This document shows positions 6,870 to 15,793 of a stretch of DNA of 23,303 bases, piece by piece. The position numbers and the translations under genes are program-made. The stretch's first letter is position 1. Every line of letters starts with the position of its first letter. The notes under the pieces were generated by a model. The model had not been told where the DNA came from, did no database searches, and saw only the letters and a list, made by a program, of their open reading frames with translations. This stretch comes from JANRIC01 sp033765345 (GTDB lineage: Bacteria; Bacteroidota; Bacteroidia; Cytophagales; Microscillaceae), in assembly GCA_033765345.1 (NCBI GenBank), contig JANRIC010000175.1, positions 1-23,303 on the forward strand, written 5' to 3'.

Positions 6870-8228
6870 ATGAAAAACCGATTTGTAATCTATGTTTGGA
6901 TGCTACTTGTAGGACTTAGTCTGAGGGATGTCTATGCTCAGACGCAGCTTGAAGCTTCAAAACCCTTAAAATTCAAGGAAATTCTTCGCCTGGCTATGGA
7001 AAACAGCTATACCGTGCAGGTTGCTCTGCTAGATAAGCGCAATACCCATTATCGTATTCAGGAGGCCAAGTCTGCGGCTTACCCTCAGATCAATGCCCAA
7101 GTAGCGATGGATAATAACCTGCAATTGCCCACGCAGTTGATCCCAGGAGAGGTTTTTGGGGGCGAACCTGGTACACAAATTCCAGCACGTTTTGGTACGA
7201 AGTATCAGGTGACCGCCGGATTGGAGGCTCGTCAATTGCTTTTTGACCAGTCTTTTTTCTCTGGTCTTAAAGCTATTCGCAAAGCAGAAGAGTTGAACGA
7301 CCTTCAAGTCGACAAAGCACGAGAAGCCATTGTGTACGAAACAGCTAGGGTCTATTATTTGGCAGAAGTCTCGCAGCGACAACAAGCCATTGTAGAAGCC
7401 AATCTAGCACAAAATCAGCAGCTTATCGAGATTACACGATATCAATATGAAAATGGGCTGGTACAAAAAACTGATGTAGATCGTCTGCTGGTCAATCAGA
7501 TTAATTTACAAACTGAAAAGGAGGGTCTGGAGACAGACTATCAGGAGCATCTCAACAAACTCAAATACCTTTGCGGGTTGCCCCTCGATGCTGAAATTAT
7601 ATTGGAAGCTGATAATCAAGAGAATTCTCTGATTTTAGCCCCAGAAAAGCCCAATTTTGATCAAAGACTTGATCTGCGCCTACTTCGCAAACAAAACGAA
7701 CTTGAAACCCTTCAACAGGATCATGTTCGGGCAGGGTATTATCCCAAACTTTATGCCTATGCCAAATACCAGCAACAGGCTTTGAGAGATAACCTGAATT
7801 TATTCGCAGGAGATACTTGGTTTGGGGTGTCTGTCATTGGATTACAGCTCGACATTCCGATCTTTGATGGCTTCCAAAAGCGAAACCTCATCCAACAATC
7901 TGAAATTAGACTCAAAAAGCTTGAACTCGAGTCCCAAGATCGCATCCGCGACCTGAATCGCCAATATCGCGACATCAGCAATCGACACCAAAATCGCCTT
8001 TCACAAGTCAAACACCAGGAACAAAATATGGCATTGGCGCAGGATGTTTACCGCAACACCCAACAGCAATATCAGGAAGGACTTAGTGGGCTTTCGGATC
8101 TGCTACAAGCCGAAACTGCCCAAAAAGAAGCCCAAACGCTTTATTTGCAGGCATTGGTACAACTCAAACTCGCTGAGTTGGATTATATCGAGTCACAGGG
8201 AAACTTATTGAATGACCTTATCAAATAA
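6870..8228 (+). CDS. Outer membrane efflux protein (TolC/OMF family)
   Basis: This is the outer-membrane channel of the tripartite pump. I chose the ATG at 6870 rather than the in-frame ATG at 6849 because it gives a normal signal peptide: MKNRF, a hydrophobic core, and cleavage after VYA near residue 23. The 452-residue length is typical. Two repeated outer-membrane-efflux domains are recognisable: long, Gln/Glu-rich helices with AYPQINAQ near the start of the first and YYPKLYAYAKYQ opening the second. The repeat pattern of YLAEVSQRQQAI and QYQYENGLVQ-type segments is also typical. It is the first gene of an operon with the adaptor (47 bases on) and permease. Its promoter region carries operator sites 3 and 4, so it is probably under the GbsR-like regulator. 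The substrate is unknown. Confidence 0.9.
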   Translation: MKNRFVIYVWMLLVGLSLRDVYAQTQLEASKPLKFKEILRLAMENSYTVQVALLDKRNTHYRIQEAKSAAYPQINAQVAMDNNLQLPTQLIPGEVFGGEPGTQIPARFGTKYQVTAGLEARQLLFDQSFFSGLKAIRKAEELNDLQVDKAREAIVYETARVYYLAEVSQRQQAIVEANLAQNQQLIEITRYQYENGLVQKTDVDRLLVNQINLQTEKEGLETDYQEHLNKLKYLCGLPLDAEIILEADNQENSLILAPEKPNFDQRLDLRLLRKQNELETLQQDHVRAGYYPKLYAYAKYQQQALRDNLNLFAGDTWFGVSVIGLQLDIPIFDGFQKRNLIQQSEIRLKKLELESQDRIRDLNRQYRDISNRHQNRLSQVKHQEQNMALAQDVYRNTQQQYQEGLSGLSDLLQAETAQKEAQTLYLQALVQLKLAELDYIESQGNLLNDLIK

Positions 8229-8275
8229 ATTCTTTCACAAATTTCTAAACCATCATCCATAAAAACACAAGACCT

Positions 8276-9340
8276 ATGAAATTACTTCGTAAACTTGGAA
8301 CAGTATCTTTGATTATCGCCCTCATTGCTTCTATCGCCTTTACGCTTTATGCCAATAAAGAAAAAGCTGCCGAAAACGCCCGCATCGTAGAGCGTAACGT
8401 CCAATCTTTTCCTGTGGCACTGGCAGAAGCCAAAAAAGCTACAGTAAGCCGAAATTTTCAGATTACTGGTACTTTTGAGCCTTACCGTGAGCTTAGTTTT
8501 GCATCAGAAGTGCAGGGAAGGGTCATTCAAGTGCTTTTCGATCAGGGTTATATCATTGCCGAAGGGCAGGTACTTGCCCAACTCGACGATGAAGATCTAC
8601 GCCGTGAGCTTCGCCGCATTCAATTAGGGCTTGAAAGACGCAAAAAAGACCTCAGTCGCTTCGAGAATTTGGCACAAAACAATGCCACTACTGGCAAACA
8701 GGTAGATGACGCCCGCTTTGAATACCGAGAAGCAGAACTTGAGATAGAAGAAATCAAAAAACAAATTGCCAAAACGCTGATTAAAGCACCCATTTCAGGC
8801 ACAATCAATCAAAAAATGATTGAGAAAGGTTCTTATTTACAACCCGGTACGCCCATTGCCGAAATCACCGACATCAGCAGCCTCAAGATGCTCATCAAAG
8901 TATCCGACAAAGAAGCCTTGAAAATCCAACCTGGCCAGTCGGTCCGTATCGAATCGGATGTACACGCTGGTGTGACTTATGCTGGTACAGTCAAAAGTAT
9001 TGCCGCCAAAGCGGATGATTCTAAAAGATTTGCTATTGAAATCAGCCTGTTGAATCAAACTGCCAATCCCCTCAAAGCTGGGATGTACGGCACGGCTTAT
9101 TTTGATTTTCGTTATGAAGGCCAAGACCTGCTCATACCACGCAAGGCCATTTTGGGAAGTCTCAAAGATGCTTATGTATATGTAGTAGATAATCAACAGA
9201 TTGCACACCGCCGAAAAGTGCAAACTGGCTCTACTTTCGGAGACCAAGTAAGCATCATCGAGGGACTAAAAGCCGGAGAAAAAGTAGTAATTACCGGGCA
9301 GATTAATCTCCAGGAAGGAAGCAAAGTAAGCATTCTGTAA
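8276..9340 (+). CDS. RND efflux periplasmic adaptor (HlyD/MFP family)
   Basis: The 354-residue membrane-fusion protein links permease and outer-membrane channel. An N-terminal hydrophobic segment (about 9-25) acts as signal or membrane anchor; no lipobox cysteine is present. The lipoyl/barrel-sandwich halves are at about 75-104 (EVQGRVIQVLFDQGYIIAEGQ) and 170-200 (APISGTINQK ... GSYLQPGTPI). They flank an alpha-helical hairpin (105-168) rich in Arg/Glu. A beta-barrel follows (about 203-280), then a membrane-proximal domain ending in GLKAGEKVVITGQINLQEG. The gene is 47 bases after the channel gene and 40 bases before the permease, consistent with one transcript. The short hairpin is usual for adaptors of RND pumps. 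Confidence 0.92.
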   Translation: MKLLRKLGTVSLIIALIASIAFTLYANKEKAAENARIVERNVQSFPVALAEAKKATVSRNFQITGTFEPYRELSFASEVQGRVIQVLFDQGYIIAEGQVLAQLDDEDLRRELRRIQLGLERRKKDLSRFENLAQNNATTGKQVDDARFEYREAELEIEEIKKQIAKTLIKAPISGTINQKMIEKGSYLQPGTPIAEITDISSLKMLIKVSDKEALKIQPGQSVRIESDVHAGVTYAGTVKSIAAKADDSKRFAIEISLLNQTANPLKAGMYGTAYFDFRYEGQDLLIPRKAILGSLKDAYVYVVDNQQIAHRRKVQTGSTFGDQVSIIEGLKAGEKVVITGQINLQEGSKVSIL

Positions 9341-9380
9341 CTCAATTATTCATTGTCAATCATTCATTAATATAAAAACC

Positions 9381-12300
9381 ATGACCTTAACCGAAATAGC
9401 CGTCAAAAGACCAAGCCTGATCGTTGTGATTTTCGCAGTCCTGACTTTTCTGGGCGTATTCAGCTACTCACAGTTGGGCTACGAATTACTGCCCAAACTC
9501 AACAATCCCTTTATCAGTATTTCTGTGCTTTACCCCGGTGCTTCCCCTTCAGAGGTCGAAAACTCCGTGACCAAAAAGATTGAGGATGCCGTAGCCTCCA
9601 TGGAAAACATCGAGAGCATTCGTTCTACTTCGCAGGAAAGCTACTCAATGGTCATCGTAGAGCTAAAACCCGGTACCGACGTAGATATGGGCATCCAAGA
9701 TGCCCAACGCAAGATCAATCGTATCCTGGGCGAATTGCCAGATGATGCCAAAGCACCAAGTTTGGGCAAAATCAATTTTTCTGAAATGCCGATTATTCGC
9801 CTGGGTGTGGCAGCGCAATTACCAGCTACGGAATTGTATGACCTCATCAAGCAGCGTATACAGCCTTCATTGTCCCGCCTTGAGGGAGTAGGTCAGATTA
9901 CACTGGTGGGAGGCGAAGAGCGTGAAATTCGGGTAAATCTGGATGCCCACAAACTCGAGGCCTATCGCTTATCCGTGCTTCAGGTAAGCCAAGCCATACA
10001 AAATGCCAATCTGGACTTTCCTACTGGCAAAATCAAAGAAGAAGGCAAACAAAACATCATTCGCCTTGCCGGAAAATTTGAAAACCTAAAAGATTTGCAA
10101 ACCGTAGTCGTCAGTAACCGAGACCAGGGTTCACCGGTTTACTTAAAAGATGTAGCCGAAATAGAAGATACTCAAAAAGAAATCACTTCTATCACCCACA
10201 TCAATCGACAGAATGCGATCGGTCTGCTGGTGGTCAAACAAACAGATGCCAATGCCGTGGCAGTTAAAGAACTCGTACTCGAAGAAATAGAAAAATTAGA
10301 AAAAGCATACCGCCCTCAAAATCTGGAATTTACCGTGGCACAGGATGCTACCGAGTTTACCCTTGCCTCTGCTGATGCCGTGATGCACGATCTGATGCTG
10401 GCAGTGATTCTGGTGGCAGTGGTGATGCTGCTCTTTTTACACAGTTTACGCAATGCTTTTATCGTGATGCTCGCCATTCCTGCTTCTCTAGTTTCAACCT
10501 TTATTGTGATGTATCTGCTGGGTTTTACACTCAATTTGATGACATTGCTGGCACTTTCGTTGGTGGTGAGTATTCTGGTAGATGACTCTATTGTGGTCTT
10601 AGAGAATATCTATCGCCACCTCGAGATGGGCAAAGACCGCCGTCAAGCTGCGCTGGACGGTCGGAATGAGATCGGCTTTACGGCACTTTCCATTACTTTG
10701 GTGGATGTGGTTGTGTTCCTGCCGATTGCGCTCACTACAGGTTTGATTTCGGATTTGTTGCGCCAGTTTTCTCTGGTGGTAGTAGCTTCTACCCTGATGA
10801 GTTTGTTTGTTTCTTTTACGGTGACTCCTTTGCTGGCTTCGCGCCTTTCCAGATTGGAAAAATTAAACCGAAGAACGATCTCAGGGCGTGTTGTGTATGC
10901 CTTTGAAAGTTTTTTAAATCGTATTACAGCACAATATGTAGGTCTGCTGCGTTGGTCATTGCGGCACAAAATCGTAGTTCTGAGCATTACTGTGGTGCTT
11001 TTTTTTAGTTCATTGATGCTGATAGCTTATGGTTTTATTGGAAGCGAATTTGTAAGTATGGGTGACCGAGGCGAGTTTATTATGCAGGTAGAGCTCCCCA
11101 AAGATGCTACCATCGAGCAAACCAATTATGTAGTACAAAAAGTTGAGGATCAATTGTATACGCATCCCGAAGTTACCGGAGTGTTTTCAATGATCGGCGC
11201 AAATAGCCAGGCTTTTGGCGGGCTGGGCAATGTCTATGAAGCCGAAATCAATGTCAAACTGGTAGATAAAACCAAAAGAAAACTTCCGGCTCATTTCTTT
11301 GCCAATGAAGTGAGAAACGAACTGCTGACCAAAATCTCTGGAGCTAAAATCAAAACCAGCCCCGTATCTGTGATGGGAACTGCCGACGAAGCACCGATTC
11401 AGGTGATTTTCAGCGGCTCAAACCTGGATTCAGTCTTGGATCACGCCGGGAAGGTCGCCGACAAAGTCAAAAAAATACCTGGAACTGCCGATGTAGAACT
11501 CAGCGTTGAAGGTGGAAATCCCGAACTCAAAGTAGCACTCAACAAAGAACGTATGGCCGAACTCGGGCTATCTACCGATTTGGTAGGGGCAACTTTACAA
11601 ACGGCCTTCAGTGGCAATATTGACAGCAAATACAAAGAAGGTGCTTTTGACTATGATATCAACATTCGCTTGGATGCCTTTGACCGCGATCGCCCCGAAG
11701 ATGTATCCCAACTCACCTTTATCAATACCCAGGGAGAACAAATCCGACTGGAGCAATTTGCCGAAGTGATTCCATCATCTGGACCTGCCATACTTGAGCG
11801 TCGTTCGCGCCTGGCTGCGGTTACTTTGAAGTCGCAGGTAGTCGGTCGCCCGGTAGGGACGGTGGGTGAAGAAGTACAAACCCTCATTGCTGGCGCGGGT
11901 TTGCCTGCTTACATCAATATTGCCTATGATGGCGACTTGAAGCTTCAAAACGATGCTTTTGGCACTATGGGCATTGCCTTACTGGCTTCTATATTATTTG
12001 TCTACCTGATTATGGTGGCTTTGTATGATTCTTATGTGTATCCTTTTGTGGTACTTTTTTCCATTCCGGTAGCAGTGATTGGAGCTTTGCTGGCTCTAGC
12101 ACTTACGATGGAATCTCTCAATATTTTCTCTCTTCTGGGGATTATTATGTTGATTGGTTTGGTAGGCAAAAATGCTATTTTACTTGTAGATTTTGCCAAT
12201 CATCAGAAAGCTCAGGGTTTAAGCACCTTTGATGCTCTGATAGAAGCTGGGCGGGAGCGACTGCGCCCAATCCTGATGACTACCGTGGCAATGGTCATCG

Positions 12301-12506
12301 GGATGCTACCCATTGCCTTGGCCAGTGGAGCCGGTGCCGAATGGAAAAATGGCTTGGCCTGGGCTTTGATCGGTGGTTTGACCAGCTCGATGTTGCTGAC
12401 CCTGGTACTAGTACCGATTGTATACAGCATTGCCGATTACCTGCTGGCTTTGGGAGGAAAAATTTTCCGAAGAAAACCACAGGCGGTTTTGGAAAAAATC
12501 GCTTAA
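9381..12506 (+). CDS. RND multidrug efflux permease, HAE1/AcrB-like
   Basis: The 1041-residue inner-membrane transporter has the full RND layout: one TM, a large periplasmic loop (about 35-330), six TMs, a second loop (about 550-850) and the last TMs. The proton-relay residues are present: D401 and D402 in SILVDDSIVVLENI and K930 in GKNAILLVDFA, equivalent to Asp407/Asp408/Lys940 of AcrB. The GRERLRPILMTT motif follows. These acidic and basic pairs point to the hydrophobe/drug (HAE1) class, not the metal (HME) class. It should export amphiphilic compounds by proton antiport with the two upstream gene products. It is the last gene of the operon; an intrinsic terminator follows 26 bases after the stop. 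Confidence 0.95.
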   Translation: MTLTEIAVKRPSLIVVIFAVLTFLGVFSYSQLGYELLPKLNNPFISISVLYPGASPSEVENSVTKKIEDAVASMENIESIRSTSQESYSMVIVELKPGTDVDMGIQDAQRKINRILGELPDDAKAPSLGKINFSEMPIIRLGVAAQLPATELYDLIKQRIQPSLSRLEGVGQITLVGGEEREIRVNLDAHKLEAYRLSVLQVSQAIQNANLDFPTGKIKEEGKQNIIRLAGKFENLKDLQTVVVSNRDQGSPVYLKDVAEIEDTQKEITSITHINRQNAIGLLVVKQTDANAVAVKELVLEEIEKLEKAYRPQNLEFTVAQDATEFTLASADAVMHDLMLAVILVAVVMLLFLHSLRNAFIVMLAIPASLVSTFIVMYLLGFTLNLMTLLALSLVVSILVDDSIVVLENIYRHLEMGKDRRQAALDGRNEIGFTALSITLVDVVVFLPIALTTGLISDLLRQFSLVVVASTLMSLFVSFTVTPLLASRLSRLEKLNRRTISGRVVYAFESFLNRITAQYVGLLRWSLRHKIVVLSITVVLFFSSLMLIAYGFIGSEFVSMGDRGEFIMQVELPKDATIEQTNYVVQKVEDQLYTHPEVTGVFSMIGANSQAFGGLGNVYEAEINVKLVDKTKRKLPAHFFANEVRNELLTKISGAKIKTSPVSVMGTADEAPIQVIFSGSNLDSVLDHAGKVADKVKKIPGTADVELSVEGGNPELKVALNKERMAELGLSTDLVGATLQTAFSGNIDSKYKEGAFDYDINIRLDAFDRDRPEDVSQLTFINTQGEQIRLEQFAEVIPSSGPAILERRSRLAAVTLKSQVVGRPVGTVGEEVQTLIAGAGLPAYINIAYDGDLKLQNDAFGTMGIALLASILFVYLIMVALYDSYVYPFVVLFSIPVAVIGALLALALTMESLNIFSLLGIIMLIGLVGKNAILLVDFANHQKAQGLSTFDALIEAGRERLRPILMTTVAMVIGMLPIALASGAGAEWKNGLAWALIGGLTSSMLLTLVLVPIVYSIADYLLALGGKIFRRKPQAVLEKIA

Positions 12507-12532
12507 AAAAAGCCTGAGCAATGTTTGATTTT

Positions 12533-12569
12533 AACCTATAAGGTCTCAAAAAACCTTATAGGTTTTTTT
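12533..12569. terminator. Intrinsic terminator closing the efflux operon
   Basis: AACCTATAAGG (12533-12543) and CCTTATAGGTT (12554-12564) form a perfect 11-base stem with a 10-base loop, followed by a run of T on the plus strand. It lies between two convergent genes and may also stop transcription of the serine hydrolase gene from the other side, though its T-run on that strand is poorer. Confidence 0.85.
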
Positions 12570-12579
12570 ATGACAAATA

Positions 12580-13851
12580 TTAATTACTTTTAGAACGGTA
12601 AGCCCCGTATACCGCATCTCGGAATTTTTTATGCAGTTTGCCGTCAAAAGGAAATATCTGGACAAACAAAACGGCAGTCAGCTCATTTACTGGGTCTACC
12701 CAGAACAAAGTACTGGCAGCACCATCCCAAAAAAACTCTCCTACCACGCCATTGTTTTCCTCGGCAGAGGCAGGTGGACGAACCCGTACCGCAAAATCAA
12801 TCCCAAAACCTACCTGCCCTTTGGAGGGGAGCCACATGCGATTGGTAATGCTTTCATCGAGTTGATCGGTAGCCATCAGCTTGACAGTTTCGGGTTTTAA
12901 AAGAGTGGCATTGCCCAATGTACCCTGATTGACGAGCATGCGGGCGAAACGCATATAATCGTCTACCGTAGAGGTCAAACCATGCCCACCGGGATTTAGT
13001 GCCCATTTTTTACTTCCAAAGGCGTGGGCTTCTTCATCAGGAACTCGAGTCAGTTTGCCGTCTTTGTCTTTGCGATAGCTAGCTGCCCAGCGTTTGAAAT
13101 CACTTTGAGGTACTACGTAACGAGTTTCTTTCATCCCTAGTGGCTCAAAAATCTCAGATTTTAGGTACTCATCATACGATTTTCCGGAGATTCGCTCTAC
13201 CAGTAATGCCTGCACATCTACAGACACACCATAAATCCATTTTTCCCCTGGCTGTGCAAACAAAAAGAGGCTTCCCAGTTTTTCAGCCATTTGGGTCAGC
13301 GTATTTTCGGAGTTGAGCGGGTTTTTTTCCCGAATGAGGGAATCTAATGAGCTGATTCCGGTATCGTAAGGAAGCCCAGAGGTATGTCGCGTGAGGTCAC
13401 GAATGGTCATGGCGCGTTTTTGAGCTTCAAATCGAGGTTTGCCCGAAGCATCTAACCCGGCATAGACCTGGGTATTGGCAAATTCGGGTGCGTATTTGGA
13501 CACCGGGTCATCGAGTTGGAAAGCACCTTTTTCATACAACTTCATCAGAGCCACCCCAGTAATGGGTTTGGTCATCGAGAAGATATTCACAATGGTATTT
13601 CGCTTCATCGGAATCTTAGCTTCCCGGTCGGCATAACCAAAAGCATTAAAATAGACTTCTTTGTCTTTCTCAAAAATCAGTGCTGAAACCCCAGCAATGC
13701 TTCCTTCATCTACAAGACTTTTGAGCGTGGAATCAATGCGGGCTTTGGCGGTTTTATCAATGATGTAAGCAGGCTTCTGCGCTTGACCAAGTGCATTTCC
13801 AAAATAAAAAATAAGTATGATGGTAAATAATCGGTAAGTAAGTCGTTTCAT
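12580..13851 (-). CDS. Secreted serine hydrolase, beta-lactamase class C/esterase family
   Basis: I chose the ATG at 13849-13851; a GTG two codons earlier is less likely. The 423-residue protein has a signal peptide (residues 1-23, ending NALGQ), so it is periplasmic or secreted. It belongs to the beta-lactamase class C/penicillin-binding family. The nucleophile motif SMTK gives S92 and K95, and the tyrosine of the second motif is Y207 in WIYGVSVDV. The segment GGHGLTSTVDDYMRFARML is typical of the esterase and peptidase branch. The Y-x-N of true AmpC enzymes is not matched (YGV), so I would not call it an antibiotic-resistance beta-lactamase; an esterase or D-amino-acid peptidase is more likely. 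It stands alone, convergent with the efflux operon. Confidence 0.85.
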   Translation of the reverse strand: MKRLTYRLFTIILIFYFGNALGQAQKPAYIIDKTAKARIDSTLKSLVDEGSIAGVSALIFEKDKEVYFNAFGYADREAKIPMKRNTIVNIFSMTKPITGVALMKLYEKGAFQLDDPVSKYAPEFANTQVYAGLDASGKPRFEAQKRAMTIRDLTRHTSGLPYDTGISSLDSLIREKNPLNSENTLTQMAEKLGSLFLFAQPGEKWIYGVSVDVQALLVERISGKSYDEYLKSEIFEPLGMKETRYVVPQSDFKRWAASYRKDKDGKLTRVPDEEAHAFGSKKWALNPGGHGLTSTVDDYMRFARMLVNQGTLGNATLLKPETVKLMATDQLDESITNRMWLPSKGQVGFGIDFAVRVRPPASAEENNGVVGEFFWDGAASTLFWVDPVNELTAVLFVQIFPFDGKLHKKFRDAVYGAYRSKSN

Positions 13852-14270
13852 GAACACAATCGTTTGAGTTAAGAATTGATAGGCATATTAAGATATTTTT
13901 TTAAGATTTTGTAAAATTTTAACTGTTTTTTAACGATTAACGTGGTGTAAAGTAAGATTTTCCTAATCGTGGACATAAAGCCTTATCCTTTACACCCATC
14001 GTTTTTTGCCGTGATCCCTCGAGATACTTCCAAGCTCTCCGGGGGTTTAGTTGACAAACTTGGTAATCTTACTGCGTGGATAGATAATGTCTGGATGTGT
14101 TAAAATATTATCTATTTTACTCATAATCAGAAATTTACAAAAAAAAGCCAGAATTTCATGAGCTAAATCAAATAGAAGCCCAACCGTACTGAAAAAAATA
14201 AGGGCTTAAACTATGTAGTTTTATACTCTTTTTATTATATTTGAGTAGTTGACTACCTTTAATAAGCAAT
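13852..14270. other. Intergenic region with nested inverted repeats
   Basis: No gene is supported in these 419 bases. They hold several inverted repeats: ACGATTA (13933-13939) with TAATCGT (13964-13970); GGTGTAAAG (13944-13952) with CTTTACACC (13988-13996), the latter followed five bases on by six T; and a hairpin near 14013-14042 with one mismatch. The part from about 13980 to 14100 is visibly richer in GC than its surroundings. This could be a small RNA, a terminator, or an eroded mobile element. A promoter match for the GNAT gene is at the right end. Confidence 0.45.
14236..14256 (+). promoter_or_regulatory. Promoter -7 element and palindrome before the GNAT gene
   Basis: TATATTTG (14236-14243) fits TAnnTTTG, but there is no TTTG at the expected -33 position. 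It is followed at once by the palindrome GTAGTTGACTAC (14245-14256), where a repressor could sit at the transcription start. The gene starts 14 bases on. Confidence 0.4.
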
Positions 14271-14795
14271 ATGAACATACAAATCGTACCTGCTACTCCT
14301 GAGGATGTACTTCAGCTACTTGAGTTATACCAAAAGATTGCAGAAATCCCGGATGGCATTATTCGCAAATTGGAAGAAATTAATCAAGATTATATCTGGG
14401 ATTTTGTGTCTAAATCCCTGAAAAACGGACTTATTCTTTTGGCAAAACACGATGACCTGATAGTAGGTGAAATTCACGCTTACACGCCTCCACTTTATGC
14501 TTTTCAACATATTCTTACAGACCTGACCATTGGAGTACATCCCAATTATCAGGGACAGGGTGTCGGAAAGTTGTTGTTTCAGACTTTTTTAGAGAAGACC
14601 AAAGAAAGTTTCAGGCATATTTTAAGAATAGAACTCTTTGTGAGAGAACACAATACGCGCAATGTGCAATTTTATGAAGGGCTGGGATTTGTGAATGAAG
14701 GCAGACAACAGCATAAGATATTTCGGGGTCAGGGAGATTTTGAGACACCACTGCCCATGTGTTGGTTCAATCCGAACTATGCCTATACAAAATAA
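14271..14795 (+). CDS. GNAT-family N-acetyltransferase
   Basis: The 174-residue protein is a complete GNAT acetyltransferase that would move an acetyl group from acetyl-CoA to an unknown amine. Motif A reads LTIGVHPNYQGQGVGKLL (85-102), with the Q-x-x-G-x-G pyrophosphate-binding loop at 94-99. Motif B has N-x-x-x-x-FYEGLGF (about 131-140), the usual position of the acid/base tyrosine. No signal peptide or membrane segment is present. It follows the hairpin-rich intergenic region and appears to have its own promoter. The substrate cannot be predicted. Confidence 0.88.
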   Translation: MNIQIVPATPEDVLQLLELYQKIAEIPDGIIRKLEEINQDYIWDFVSKSLKNGLILLAKHDDLIVGEIHAYTPPLYAFQHILTDLTIGVHPNYQGQGVGKLLFQTFLEKTKESFRHILRIELFVREHNTRNVQFYEGLGFVNEGRQQHKIFRGQGDFETPLPMCWFNPNYAYTK

Positions 14796-14861
14796 TAGAC
14801 AATCACTCATCTTTCTGCACCCAAGATTCGTTTGAAGTAGTATATTTATAACCCTACTGAT

Positions 14862-15665
14862 ATGAAAAAACAAGCATTAGTGATTCTTTTTGGCTTTGGT
14901 TTGATGGTTGTCGCTTGTAAACAACAAGGCGGCTCAGATAGACAAGTAGCCGATCTATCAAGGACTACGGTTTCCGGTCTGGAAGCAGAAAAGACAAATA
15001 CCGATTCTCCTAAAAAAACTGAAGAAATAGCTCCGGTAAGCTTTGACGAAGAAAAAGCTCGAAGAATTCTCACTGGTTATTTTGAAAAATTTACAGAGCG
15101 TAATTTTACCGCATTAAAAGATTATTATGCTGAGGAAGTAAAGCAGTTCATTTCACTCAAAAATATCAAAGCCGAACAGGTCAGCAAGATTTCTAGTGAT
15201 TTTTTCAAAGATAAAACCAATATTTATTACACGCCTGATTTCTCACGCTTTGATCAGCAAGCAGCAAATGGGTATTTTGAAACCACCCTGCCCCTGGAGA
15301 TGACCTGGAGTGACAATCAAGGAGAAGAATTCCGTGGAACAGACAATTATTACAGCCGCAGTACACAGGTTTTACTGGGAATCACCCTGGATCAGAGCTA
15401 TAAGATAGTATCCTACCAGGAGAAAAAAATCATTAAACCCAAATACAGGCTTCTGCAAGATATGACCGCCGTAGAAGTCGAGGACTCCAAAACAAGCCTT
15501 GAACTTAGTAAAGGCACAATCGTGACCGATTTTTTTGAAAAAAAGTTTGAAAGCGGTCTGGGATCTCAGATTAAGGTACTTTACAAGGGAAAAGCCTATT
15601 GGATTCCTGAATACAAAGAAGGATTCGGACGGGCAGGCATCCGGCTGATTGAAAGAGTGGAGTAA
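14862..15665 (+). CDS. Lipoprotein of unknown function with NTF2-like and SH3-like regions
   Basis: The 267-residue protein starts with a lipoprotein signal: MKKQ, a hydrophobic core and VVAC with the lipidated cysteine at residue 19. A polar linker (20-55) follows. Residues about 60-185 (TGYFEKFTERNFTALKDYY ... VLLGITLDQSYKIVSYQE) look like an NTF2/SnoaL-like ligand-binding fold. The last 70 residues (RLLQDMTAVEVED ... KAYWIPEY) resemble a bacterial SH3-like domain. Both domain calls come from pattern only. It is 66 bases after the GNAT gene and 128 bases before the next gene, so operon membership is unclear. It should face the periplasm or the cell surface. Confidence 0.7.
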   Translation: MKKQALVILFGFGLMVVACKQQGGSDRQVADLSRTTVSGLEAEKTNTDSPKKTEEIAPVSFDEEKARRILTGYFEKFTERNFTALKDYYAEEVKQFISLKNIKAEQVSKISSDFFKDKTNIYYTPDFSRFDQQAANGYFETTLPLEMTWSDNQGEEFRGTDNYYSRSTQVLLGITLDQSYKIVSYQEKKIIKPKYRLLQDMTAVEVEDSKTSLELSKGTIVTDFFEKKFESGLGSQIKVLYKGKAYWIPEYKEGFGRAGIRLIERVE

Positions 15666-15704
15666 AAACGTATCCTTGGTATTTGTAATTTAACGTGAAT
15701 TTTG

Positions 15705-15754
15705 GTTTTCATAGGGATAAAGGGAATAATTTTCGCTTTTACCCTTATGAAAAC
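15705..15754. repeat. Inverted repeat between the lipoprotein and coiled-coil genes
   Basis: GTTTTCATA (15705-15713) pairs with TATGAAAAC (15746-15754), and the adjacent GGG/CCC extends the stem past a one-base bulge. The loop is about 25 bases and no T-run follows, so it is not a clear terminator. It may be an operator or an mRNA structure before the gene at 15794. Confidence 0.3.
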
Positions 15755-15793
15755 TAAAAATTTCTCTAAATTTACTCCCCATAAAGCACGATT

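Noticed and set aside
12631..12900. Two open frames of 89 and 75 residues opposite the serine hydrolase
   Set aside because: They are antisense shadows of a gene with clear family motifs and have no start context or motifs of their own.
12580..13851. Calling the serine hydrolase an AmpC-type resistance beta-lactamase
   Set aside because: SMTK is present but the second motif is Y-G-V, not Y-A/S-N. The family is dominated by esterases and peptidases.
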